A stretch of DNA of 64,000 bases from Rhodococcoides kyotonense (GTDB taxonomy: Bacteria > Actinomycetota > Actinomycetes > Mycobacteriales > Mycobacteriaceae), in the NCBI RefSeq assembly GCF_900188125.1, contig NZ_FZOW01000007.1, forward strand, positions 186,001 through 250,000, written 5' to 3'. Made by a program: the position numbers and the translations under genes. The notes under the pieces were generated by a model, which saw nothing but the letters and a program-made list of their open reading frames with translations, was not told where the DNA came from and made no database searches. This document shows, in pieces, positions 44,067 through 52,323 of the stretch (positions are counted from its first letter, which is position 1; the number at the start of each line of letters is the position of its first letter).

Positions 44067-45553
44067 GACTGTCCTCCTATGTGAGCGAATTCGTCCTTCA
44101 GGGCACGCTTGTTCAACTTGCCGGTGGGCAGCCGCGGCAGTCGCGAGGTGAATTCGACGACACGCGGAGCTTTGTAGTGCGCAAGCCGACCTCGGCAGAA
44201 CGCGATGAGATCGGCCTCGGTGACCGTCGAATCTCTCAGTTCGACAACAGCTTTGACGCGCTCACCGAATTCGGCATCGGGCACTCCGATCACGGCAGCG
44301 TCGAGGACACCGGGATGCGAGACGAGTACTGCTTCGATCTCATCCGGATAGATGTTGACCCCACCGGAAATGATCATGAACCCCGCGCGTCCGACGAGAT
44401 ACAGAAATCCGTCCTCGTCGAGATAGCCGAGGTCGCCCATCTGCTTCCGGCCACTCGCGTCGGCGATGTTCGTGTAGCTCTGAGCCGCGGTCGGTTCGAA
44501 CCAGACAGTCCCCACCTGGCCTGCGGGCAGTTCGACGCCGTCGCCGTCGGTGATGCGCACGGTGGTCTTTCCGAGCGGGCGCCCGACCGACCCGGGATGC
44601 GTCCTGGCCTCCAGCGGCGCGATATAGGTGTGGCCGTAGCCCTCGGATGCGCCGTAGTACTCGTGCAGAATCGGGCCCCACCAGCGATCGATCTCGTTCT
44701 TGATGTCGATCGAACACGGCGCACCGGAGGTGAAGGCAACTCTGTGCGTCGCTATTCGCCTGCGGTTCGGGACGTTCAGCAACCTGACCAGCATCGTCGG
44801 CACCCACTGCGAATGAGTCACCCCGTACTTCTCGATAGCAGCCAGCGCGGCGTCGGCATCGAATTTCTCCATGCAGACGATGGTTCCGCCGGCCGCCAGC
44901 GTGATGAGCTGGAAGGTGAACGGCGCGGCGTGATAGTTCGGCGCGGGCGAGAGCAGCACGGTGTCCGCGTCGATCTCGAGCTTGTCGACGAGACCGGCGT
45001 GACGCGGCGGTGCAGCCTCCGGATGCACTCCGAGCAATCCCTGCCGAAAAGCCTTGGGGCGTCCGGTGGTTCCGCCGCTGAACAGCACTCGGGCACCGAG
45101 AAGTTCGCCGTCGACAGGCGTGGTCGGCCTGTCTCGGAGGGACGCGTCGAGGTGCTCGAAACCAGGGACGTCGTCGACGGACATCAACAAAGCTCGATGC
45201 CCGGCAGAACCGACAGCGCCCGCCACCGTCGAAGCCAACAGCGCACTGGTCACGACCACCGCGGGCTTCGACTCCGCGATGAGCGCAGCCAGCTCCGAAG
45301 TCTGCAGATGCCAGTTCACCGGCGTCACGTAGAGCCCGGTGCGCATGCCTGCGGCGACGACAACGGGCCACTCGATGTTGTTCTCCATCGCGATCACGAC
45401 GGTATCGCCGCTGCTCACGCCGTGTTCGCGCCACCGGTGGGCAAGTTGATTCGAACGACGGTCCAGCTCGGCGTATGTCAAAGATTTGCCCGACGCCGCC
45501 ATCATGTAGGCCACTGCATCCGGCCTGTCTCGGGCAATGCTCGGTGGGTACAC
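44063..45553 (-). CDS. AMP-dependent acyl-CoA synthetase, second paralogue
   Basis: A 496-residue CoA ligase. The ATP motif FSGGTTGRPKAF (about 158-169), YYGASEGYG (about 303), SGGVNIYPDEIE (about 400) and C-terminal LPTGKLNKRAL with the catalytic Lys are present. The ATP loop lacks the Lys-Gly ending of its relative (K-A in place of K-G), a minor change. I start at GTG 45553 (CGAGG seven bases upstream) because the encoded protein then aligns at its N-terminus with the ligase at 36519-38051; the frame is open to 45595. It is divergent from the P450 operon and probably activates the acid that operon produces. Confidence 0.9.
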   Translation of the reverse strand: MYPPSIARDRPDAVAYMMAASGKSLTYAELDRRSNQLAHRWREHGVSSGDTVVIAMENNIEWPVVVAAGMRTGLYVTPVNWHLQTSELAALIAESKPAVVVTSALLASTVAGAVGSAGHRALLMSVDDVPGFEHLDASLRDRPTTPVDGELLGARVLFSGGTTGRPKAFRQGLLGVHPEAAPPRHAGLVDKLEIDADTVLLSPAPNYHAAPFTFQLITLAAGGTIVCMEKFDADAALAAIEKYGVTHSQWVPTMLVRLLNVPNRRRIATHRVAFTSGAPCSIDIKNEIDRWWGPILHEYYGASEGYGHTYIAPLEARTHPGSVGRPLGKTTVRITDGDGVELPAGQVGTVWFEPTAAQSYTNIADASGRKQMGDLGYLDEDGFLYLVGRAGFMIISGGVNIYPDEIEAVLVSHPGVLDAAVIGVPDAEFGERVKAVVELRDSTVTEADLIAFCRGRLAHYKAPRVVEFTSRLPRLPTGKLNKRALKDEFAHIGGQS

Positions 45554-45608
45554 CAGGAACCTCGTTTGCGAATAGAAGGTCACTAACGCTTGCAAGCTAA
45601 GCGCACGT

Positions 45609-45640
45609 CACATTTTTACACAAGATGTGGTTCACACCAC
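45609..45640. promoter_or_regulatory. Overlapping inverted repeats between ligase and P450 operons
   Basis: CACAT-N11-ATGTG (45609-45613 and 45625-45629) overlaps GTGGT-TCAC-ACCAC (45627-45640) in the 147-bp gap between the divergent GTG 45553 and ATG 45701. This is a plausible operator for the TetR encoded in the P450 operon, but no second copy confirms it. Confidence 0.35.
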
Positions 45641-45700
45641 TGTCCATGTATGGTTTAGTGAAACATGAGTCGCAAACCAGATTCTGCACGGGAGGACACG

Positions 45701-46903
45701 ATGACGATCACCGAGGACGTCGACCTGATGGACCTTCGTCCGTTCGCGGACGGGTCCGACCACCGGGTCTTCTCGCACCTACGCGACGCCGACCCGTTGC
45801 ACTGGAATGCCGAACCGAACGGTCCCGGATTCTGGTCGGTCACACGCTACGAGGACGTCAAAACCGTCGCATCGTCGTTCGAGGACTTCTCGGTGGTCGA
45901 GGGAACTCAGATCGCCAGCAGGCGCGCGGAAGGTGAAGGTGCGCGCAGCATCCACCACGTCGATCCGCCCGAGCACGGGCCGCTACGCGGCATCGTCACC
46001 CCACACGTACGCCCGGTGAAGATCAAGTCACTCGAGAAGGACATCGCAGCAGTCATCGATTCGCTGCTCGACGACGCCATCGACGCCGGCACCATCGACC
46101 TGGTCGCCTCGATCACCTCACAACTGCCGCTGGTGATGATCGGACGCCTGCTCGGCGCACCCCTGGAGGACTGCCCGAACCTGCTGAAGTGGACCAATCA
46201 GATGGCCAGCGAGGATCCCGACTACTCCGAGGGCCCCGAGACAGCAGTCAAGGCACGCGACGAGGTGTTCGGCTACTTCCGCGGACTCGAAGAACTACGC
46301 CGTCACTGCCCGGCCGACGACCTCATCTCGGTGCTGACAGCAGCCGAACTGGACGGAAAGCCCTTGGCTCGTGGCTATCTCGACGCCTATTACCTGATTC
46401 TGATGGTGGCGGGCAACGAGACCACCCGAAATCTGTTGTCGGGCGGTGTTCAACTGCTCCACGAGAATCCACAGTGGTGGCAGTTCATGCGCGACAATCC
46501 CGCCAAGATCCGCGTCGTCGTCGAAGAGATGGTGAGGATGACGTCGCCGGTTCTGTCGATGCGACGCACCGCGACGCGTGACATCGAGATGCATGGCAAG
46601 ACAATTCGCCGGGGCGACAAGGTCGTCATGTGGTTCTGCTCGGCCAACCGCGACGAGCGTGTCTTCGAGAACCCCCAGGAGTTCCGCGGCGACCGCTTCC
46701 CCAACGAGCACGTCGGATTCGGTTGGGGTGCACACGCGTGCCTCGGTGCGAATCTCGCACGCCTGGAAGCGAAGCTGTTCTTCACTCGCATCGTCGAACG
46801 TGGGCTGCGCATGGATGTCACCGGCGACGTGAACCGACTGCAGAGCAACTTCTTTCGCGGAATCAAGACACTCCCGGTGGAAGTGACCCGGATCGATGGG
46901 TGA
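45701..46903 (+). CDS. Cytochrome P450 (bacterial class I type)
   Basis: A 400-residue soluble P450. I-helix LMVAGNETTRN (about 236-246), E-x-x-R in EEMVRM (about 286), and haem loop FGWGAHACLGANLAR with Cys347 are intact. The style (HHVDPPEHGPLR) is that of the CYP125/124/268-like actinobacterial enzymes that hydroxylate alkyl chains, terpenoids or aromatics. ATG 45701 has GGGAGGACACG in front, so I prefer it to ATG 45665. It leads an operon with ALDH, SDR, PPDK-like, TetR and ferredoxin reductase genes; the reductase/2Fe-2S fusion supplies its electrons. Confidence 0.92.
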   Translation: MTITEDVDLMDLRPFADGSDHRVFSHLRDADPLHWNAEPNGPGFWSVTRYEDVKTVASSFEDFSVVEGTQIASRRAEGEGARSIHHVDPPEHGPLRGIVTPHVRPVKIKSLEKDIAAVIDSLLDDAIDAGTIDLVASITSQLPLVMIGRLLGAPLEDCPNLLKWTNQMASEDPDYSEGPETAVKARDEVFGYFRGLEELRRHCPADDLISVLTAAELDGKPLARGYLDAYYLILMVAGNETTRNLLSGGVQLLHENPQWWQFMRDNPAKIRVVVEEMVRMTSPVLSMRRTATRDIEMHGKTIRRGDKVVMWFCSANRDERVFENPQEFRGDRFPNEHVGFGWGAHACLGANLARLEAKLFFTRIVERGLRMDVTGDVNRLQSNFFRGIKTLPVEVTRIDG

Positions 46904-48293
46904 GCACGCGGTGTCGTTGATCGACGGCACACCCTACGTAACCGAGACTCTCGTCGACGTCGTCGACCCGTTCACCGGTCAATCGATCGGCTCGACGCAC
47001 GAGTCCGGTTCGGATGCAGTTCATTCCGCCGTTCGGTCGGCAACCGAAGCGTTCCAGGACTGGTCTCGAACTTCGGTCGACGATCGGGCTGCGGTTCTCG
47101 AACGAGCAGCGGACCTGCTCGACGAACGAGGGTCTTTCATCGCGTCGACGGTCACCCGTGAGATGGGTATGCCCACCCGGCTTTCCCAGGTGACGCAGTC
47201 CCAGCTCCCGGCATCGGTACTACGTGCAGCCGCTGCCACTGCACGAGCCTTCCCGTGGATCGAGGACATCGACGGCGCACAGCTGCGACGACGCGCCAGT
47301 GGTGTGGTCGGAGCGATCACACCGTGGAACATGCCTGTCCATCAGATCGTCGCGAAGGTGTCCGCGGCGTTGGGCGCGGGCTGCACCGTCGTGCTGAAGC
47401 CCTCGGAGGCCACACCTTTCGACGCGGTGGCCATCGCGCAGATCTTTCTCGACGCCGGTCTCCCTCGCGGCGCGTTCAACGTCGTCCAGGGAACGGGCGC
47501 TGTCACCGGATCCGCGTTGGCGAGTCACCCAGGCATCGCCCATGTGTCGTTCACCGGGAGCGTCGGTGCGGGACGCACAGTTGCCGCCCTGGCTGCCGGC
47601 TCACTGGCGCGCACGACGTTGGAACTCGGAGGGAAGTCACCCGCAGTGATTCTGCCCGACGCGGACCTCGACGTCGCCGTCGCAGGTGCCCTCGGTAGCG
47701 CATTGGTCAACTCGGGCCAGGCATGTAATGCGCCCACACGCATGGTGATCCCTTCTCACATGGCCGGCGAGATCGAAAGACGTATCGCCGAAGCGACTTT
47801 CGTTCTGGGAGATCCCAGCGATCCTGCGACGACGCACGGACCGCTGGCATCCAAGCGCCAGCTCGATCGCGTCGTCGACTATGCACAATCCGCACTCGCC
47901 GACGGCGGTCGTCTCGTCGTCGGAACCGGGAAACCCGAGGGCGGATGCTTCATGGCTCCCACCGTCATAGCCGATCTGCCACCGACTGCGCGCGCTGTTC
48001 GAGAGGAGATCTTCGGTCCGGTTGTCGTACTGCAGACGTATGGTGACGTCGACGAGGCAGTGAGGATCGCGAACGACAGTGATTTCGGATTGTCCGCAGA
48101 GGTGTGGGGCGACCCGTCCGAGGCCAAGTCCGTGGCATCGAAACTTCATGTGGGACAGGTGAAAGTGAACGGCGTGAGAACACGGGAGCGACCTGCGGTA
48201 CCCTTCGGCGGGATCAAGCAGTCCGGCTATGGGCGTGAACTCGGAGCACTCGGATTCAGCGAGTTCACCGACGTGACGGCGGTGATGGCATGA
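46896..48293 (+). CDS. Aldehyde dehydrogenase family protein
   Basis: A 465-residue ALDH with ITPWNMPVHQ (about 143), base Glu in LELGGKSP (about 243) and catalytic Cys in NSGQACNAPT (about 276). It overlaps the P450 end by 8 bp and the SDR start by 4 bp. It probably oxidises the aldehyde formed after P450 and SDR action to the acid. Confidence 0.92.
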   Translation: MGEHAVSLIDGTPYVTETLVDVVDPFTGQSIGSTHESGSDAVHSAVRSATEAFQDWSRTSVDDRAAVLERAADLLDERGSFIASTVTREMGMPTRLSQVTQSQLPASVLRAAAATARAFPWIEDIDGAQLRRRASGVVGAITPWNMPVHQIVAKVSAALGAGCTVVLKPSEATPFDAVAIAQIFLDAGLPRGAFNVVQGTGAVTGSALASHPGIAHVSFTGSVGAGRTVAALAAGSLARTTLELGGKSPAVILPDADLDVAVAGALGSALVNSGQACNAPTRMVIPSHMAGEIERRIAEATFVLGDPSDPATTHGPLASKRQLDRVVDYAQSALADGGRLVVGTGKPEGGCFMAPTVIADLPPTARAVREEIFGPVVVLQTYGDVDEAVRIANDSDFGLSAEVWGDPSEAKSVASKLHVGQVKVNGVRTRERPAVPFGGIKQSGYGRELGALGFSEFTDVTAVMA

Positions 48294-49069
48294 CCCTCGT
48301 CGTGACAGGAGCCGCGTCGGGCATCGGTTTGGCTCTCGTTCGCAGGGCATTGGGCGCAGGCATCGAGGTCTGGGCGGTGGACCGCAATGCGTGCCCCGAA
48401 CCCGCGGCGAAGACGGTGCTGTGCGATCTGTCGGATCCGGACGAGATTGCGACTCTGGAGCTTCCGCGGCACATCGACATGCTCGCATGCGTGGCCGGCG
48501 TGCCGGGAACCGCTCCACCAGAACTGGTACTGGCGGTCAACACGCTCGGCATGCGGCTCCTCACCGGACGGTGTCTCGGTGCCATGGCTTCGGGCGCGCG
48601 CATCGTCAACGTTGCCTCGGTGGCTGCTCACCGCAATACCGTCGCGCTACCCGATATTGCGACTCTGCTCTCCGTCACGGACAAGCCGAATCTGGACACA
48701 TGGCTGGCCGAGCACCCGCTCGACGGACCTGCCGCCTACGACACGTCCAAACGTGCTGTGCTGGAATGGACGTCATCGCTCGCCGCACATCTGATCCCGC
48801 GGGGCATCGGAGTCGTTTCCGTCAGCCCAGGACCGACCGAGACTCCGATTCTGACCGACTTCACGGAGAGCATGGGTGCCGAGTCGATCGACCGGTCAGC
48901 CGCAGCCGTCGGTCGTCATGGCACAGCCGACGAAATCGCGGCCGTCGTTCACTTCTTCCTCTCCCCCGCAGCATCGTGGACCAACGGAATCGACATCCCC
49001 GTCGAAGGCGGGTTGCTCGCCACTCGATCAGCACTGCTGTCCGATGCATTGAAAGGACTCGATTCATGA
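48290..49069 (+). CDS. Short-chain dehydrogenase/reductase
   Basis: A 259-residue SDR with TGAASGIG (residues 6-13), CVAGV in place of NNAG (about 67), NVASVA (about 105) and YDTSK (about 147-151). The NNAG change is known in several hydroxysteroid/alcohol dehydrogenases of the family, and a long insert (LPDIATLLSVTDKPNLDTWL) near 123-142 precedes the Tyr. It probably oxidises the alcohol made by the P450. ATGA overlaps at both ends show tight coupling with ALDH and the PPDK-like gene. Confidence 0.9.
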   Translation: MTLVVTGAASGIGLALVRRALGAGIEVWAVDRNACPEPAAKTVLCDLSDPDEIATLELPRHIDMLACVAGVPGTAPPELVLAVNTLGMRLLTGRCLGAMASGARIVNVASVAAHRNTVALPDIATLLSVTDKPNLDTWLAEHPLDGPAAYDTSKRAVLEWTSSLAAHLIPRGIGVVSVSPGPTETPILTDFTESMGAESIDRSAAAVGRHGTADEIAAVVHFFLSPAASWTNGIDIPVEGGLLATRSALLSDALKGLDS

Positions 49070-50526
49070 GCTTGCCGACGATCGTCGATCTGAACGGAAC
49101 CGAGCCTGGCAGCCGCGAGCTGCTCGGCGGAAAAGCATACAGCGTCAACAAGATGCGAGCCCTGGGCCTCCCGGTACCGCCTGCATTCGCGCTGACGACT
49201 CCGTTGTGCGCGCAGTATCACGACAACGGCGGGTCGCTGTCCGAGGACCTGTGGGCCGAGGTGCTGGGGCATCTGGCCAGGCTCGAAGACGAAACCGGCC
49301 GCAAGTTCGGCGTCGGACCGTTTCCTCTGCTGGTGTCCGTGCGGTCCGGTGCCGCGCAGAGTATGCCCGGAATGATGGACACCGTCCTCAACCTCGGTCT
49401 CACCGAGTCTCTGCGCGACGAGCTTGCCGCGGCGACGGGCGACGAGGCGTGGGCGCAGAACACGTGGACCCGATTCTGCGAGAGCTACACATCGATCGTC
49501 GGTCCCGTACCCGCGGATCCCTACGAGCAGCTGCGCGGCGCGATCGGCGCAGTGTTCGACTCGTGGAACAACGAACGCGTCGCTGCGTACCGAAACCGTC
49601 ACGGGCTCGGCGCGGGAACGGGAACCGCTGTCACCGTGCAGGCCATGGTGTTCGGCAATCGCGACGAGCGCTCCGGCACAGGCGTTCTGTTCAGCCGGAA
49701 CCCGAGCTCGGGTGAGAACGCCCTGTTCGGAGAGTGGCTTGCGCAGGCACAGGGTGAGGACGTCGTCTCCGGCGAGCGGACGCCGTCGCCCCTCACGCAC
49801 TTGGAGGCGACGTTGCCGCAGCACTACGCCGAGCTCGCACGCATCGCGTCGGTCCTGGAGAAGGATCACCGCGACCTCGTCGACATCGAGTTCACCATCG
49901 AAAGCGACACGCTGTACGTCCTGCAGTGCCGCAAGGGCAAGCGCTCGGCTGCCGCGGCAGTCCAGGTGGCCGTCGACCTCGTCCACGCAGGAATGATCAC
50001 GAACATCGAAGCGCTGGAACGTGTCTCGGCCGAGCAGATCCGGTCACTGGAGGACAACGACGAGATCACAGTGGGTGCTCCCGTCGTCGCACAGGGTAAC
50101 GGCGCCAGCCCAGGGACTGCGTCAGGCATCGCCGTCACCGATACGGACGAGGCCCAGAATCTTGCGGCCGAGGGTGTCTCGGTGGTGCTGGTTCGACCGT
50201 CGACCGCGCCGGACGATGTCCCCGCAATGTTCGAATCCGTTGCGGTGGTGACCGAAGTGGGTGGTTCGACGTCCCACGCAGCGCTGGTCTGCCGAGAGAT
50301 CGGCCTACCGTGCGTCGTCGGATGCGGGCCGGGGACGGTCGATGCTCTGCGGGGCCGGACCATCACCGTCGACGGCGCGTCGGGGAAGATCTACGAGGGG
50401 AACGTGCTCGAAGCAGGCACGCAGAATCACGCGTCGCTCGCGGAGTTGTTGACGTGGCTGCCGGATCCGATCCCCGCCGACCACCACCTGGCGTCGGTGA
50501 CACACCGACCTCTCGAAAGCGCCTGA
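49066..50526 (+). CDS. Short PPDK-like protein: ATP-grasp plus swivelling domain, no PEP/pyruvate barrel
   Basis: A 486-residue protein. Residues about 10-330 resemble the N-terminal ATP-binding part of pyruvate phosphate dikinase (ELLGGKAYSVNKMRALGLPV, then VSVRSGAAQSMPGMMDTVLN, EFTIESDTLYVLQCRKGKR). Residues about 345-445 are the swivelling domain (NGASPGTASG, and GGSTSHAALVCREIGLPC with phospho-His404). The 350-residue C-terminal PEP/pyruvate barrel of real PPDK (about 870 residues) is missing, and the gene ends cleanly, so it cannot make PEP. It could use ATP to phosphorylate its own His or that of the partner at 40634-42367, giving a two-component phosphotransferase for an alcohol or phenol. 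The ATG overlaps the SDR stop by 4 bp. Confidence 0.85.
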   Translation: MSLPTIVDLNGTEPGSRELLGGKAYSVNKMRALGLPVPPAFALTTPLCAQYHDNGGSLSEDLWAEVLGHLARLEDETGRKFGVGPFPLLVSVRSGAAQSMPGMMDTVLNLGLTESLRDELAAATGDEAWAQNTWTRFCESYTSIVGPVPADPYEQLRGAIGAVFDSWNNERVAAYRNRHGLGAGTGTAVTVQAMVFGNRDERSGTGVLFSRNPSSGENALFGEWLAQAQGEDVVSGERTPSPLTHLEATLPQHYAELARIASVLEKDHRDLVDIEFTIESDTLYVLQCRKGKRSAAAAVQVAVDLVHAGMITNIEALERVSAEQIRSLEDNDEITVGAPVVAQGNGASPGTASGIAVTDTDEAQNLAAEGVSVVLVRPSTAPDDVPAMFESVAVVTEVGGSTSHAALVCREIGLPCVVGCGPGTVDALRGRTITVDGASGKIYEGNVLEAGTQNHASLAELLTWLPDPIPADHHLASVTHRPLESA

Positions 50527-50530
50527 GACC

Positions 50531-51223
50531 ATGACCGAGAATGCGGCAACCACCGGAATCGATGCCGAGTTCACCCGCGCCGGCCTGGTCGAGAACATCG
50601 TCTCGTCGCCGAAGCGCGCGAACCGTCGCGGCGAGCAGACCAGGGACAAGATCATCGCGGCCGCGACCGAGTGCTTCACCGAATACGGCTACACGAGGAC
50701 ACGGATCTCGGACATCACGCATCGCGCCGATACCGCTCAGGGCAATTTCTATCGCCACTTCGCAGGTCTCGACGACGTGTTCCTCGCTGCGCTGAGGCCC
50801 GCCCTCGCAGATCTGTCCAATTCGCGTGGTCGCCCGGACCGCGCTCACGGTGAGCTCGACTCACTCATCGAGGTGAACACCACCTACCTGCAGACCTATT
50901 CGCGACACCGGCACATGCTGCGGCTGCTCCGCGAAGCTGCTGCAGCAAGTGCGAACGAGGGATTTCAGCAACTGTGGCTGAACCTCCGATCGGACTACGT
51001 AGCGCGCACCCGTCGGTGGCTCGAGCGTCTCGCCGAGGCAGGCGTCATCGAGGGGCGAAACTTCGAACTGCTCGCCGAGACGCTCGGCTGCATGACCGAA
51101 CAATTGGCGTACGTGCACATCGGACTGCCGTCGAGCACCCCGAAGCGTGAACGTATCGACGAACTCGGCAAGGTCCTGGGTGAGGTCTGGTACCAGACCC
51201 TGCCGTTCAAGGCGGCGACATGA
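50531..51223 (+). CDS. TetR-family regulator
   Basis: A 230-residue TetR-type repressor. The helix-turn-helix is at about residues 35-85 (RDKIIAAATECFTEYGYTRT and RISDITHRADTAQGNFYRHF), preceded by a 30-residue extension. The rest is a helical ligand domain. It is inside the P450 operon (4 bp after the PPDK-like stop and overlapping the reductase start by ATGA), so it probably autoregulates that operon through the symmetric sites at 45609-45640. Confidence 0.88.
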   Translation: MTENAATTGIDAEFTRAGLVENIVSSPKRANRRGEQTRDKIIAAATECFTEYGYTRTRISDITHRADTAQGNFYRHFAGLDDVFLAALRPALADLSNSRGRPDRAHGELDSLIEVNTTYLQTYSRHRHMLRLLREAAAASANEGFQQLWLNLRSDYVARTRRWLERLAEAGVIEGRNFELLAETLGCMTEQLAYVHIGLPSSTPKRERIDELGKVLGEVWYQTLPFKAAT

Positions 51224-52233
51224 CACTCGTCGAATCTCGCACTCTGGGAGTCGAACTCGAAATCCGCGACGTCGTCCAAGAGACTCCCGACGCAGTCTCG
51301 ATCGTGTTCGACGGGCATGTCGACTACACACCGGGACAATTCCTGACCTTGAGAGTTCCGAGCGAGCAGACAGAGTTCGTCGCTCGGTGCTACTCGCTGG
51401 CGAGCTCACCGGCTACCGACTCGGCGCTGAAGGTCACCGTCAAGAGAACGCGCGACGGCTATGCGTCGAACTGGTTGTGTGACAACGCCGAACCGGGCCT
51501 GCGTCTGCGAATCCTTCCGCCAAGCGGGACGTTCACTGCTGTGTCGTTCGAGCATGACCTCTCACTGTTCGCCGGCGGAAGCGGAATCACGCCGATCATC
51601 TCGATTCTGAAGTCGGCTCTCGCCACCTCGACCGTGAATGTCGCGCTGTTCTACGCCAACCGTGACCGCGTGTCGGTCATCTTCGACGACGAACTCGCCG
51701 AGCTCGAGGACCGATATCCCGGTCGCATACGCGTCGTACATTGGCTCGAGTCCGAACGCGGGATTCCTGGCGCCGACGATCTGCGTGCATTCGCCGGGCC
51801 CGTGACGGACAGCCACGCCTACATCTGCGGACCGGGTCCGTTCATGGCTGCGGTGGAATCCACTCTCCACGGTCTGGGTGTCGAGCATGTCCATGTCGAA
51901 CGGTTCGTCTCGCTGTCGGGTGATCCGTTCACGCTGTCTCTGGACACCGAGCCGTCGGCGGCTTCTTCGACGGTATCCGTGGAGTTGGACGGGGAACAGC
52001 ATTCCCTCGAGTGGCCGTCGAAGTCCACGCTCATCGACGTCCTTTTGGCCGCGGGAATCGATGCGCCGTATTCGTGCCGCGAAGGTGAATGCGGATCGTG
52101 TGCGTGCACGTTGCGATCGGGAACGGTCGATCCCGGGAACATCACCGCCCTCGCCCCGGAGGACGTGGACGACGGCTACATCCTCGCGTGCCAGGCAAAA
52201 CCGACGAGCCCTCACCTGGATGTGGAGTTCTGA
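51220..52233 (+). CDS. Ferredoxin reductase fused to C-terminal [2Fe-2S] ferredoxin domain
   Basis: A 337-residue electron-transfer protein of the KshB/PaaE-type family. FAD motif R-C-Y-S-L-A-S-S (about 56-63), NAD(P) motif GGSGITPI (about 118-125) and CGPGPFM (about 204), then a plant-type [2Fe-2S] domain with Cys286, Cys291, Cys294 and Cys324. It reduces an oxygenase, here most likely the P450 at 45701, directly from NAD(P)H without a separate ferredoxin. It is the last gene of the operon, and its stop is 90 bp before the UvrA-like gene. Confidence 0.92.
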   Translation: MTLVESRTLGVELEIRDVVQETPDAVSIVFDGHVDYTPGQFLTLRVPSEQTEFVARCYSLASSPATDSALKVTVKRTRDGYASNWLCDNAEPGLRLRILPPSGTFTAVSFEHDLSLFAGGSGITPIISILKSALATSTVNVALFYANRDRVSVIFDDELAELEDRYPGRIRVVHWLESERGIPGADDLRAFAGPVTDSHAYICGPGPFMAAVESTLHGLGVEHVHVERFVSLSGDPFTLSLDTEPSAASSTVSVELDGEQHSLEWPSKSTLIDVLLAAGIDAPYSCREGECGSCACTLRSGTVDPGNITALAPEDVDDGYILACQAKPTSPHLDVEF

Positions 52234-52323
52234 GCAGGCACTCTGCACTTTCGTACACCGTACGGTAGGATGCTCTGGCGTCCGCTTGGATGCGTCCTGC
52301 CGTCCGAGAGGTGACTGCCCCAG

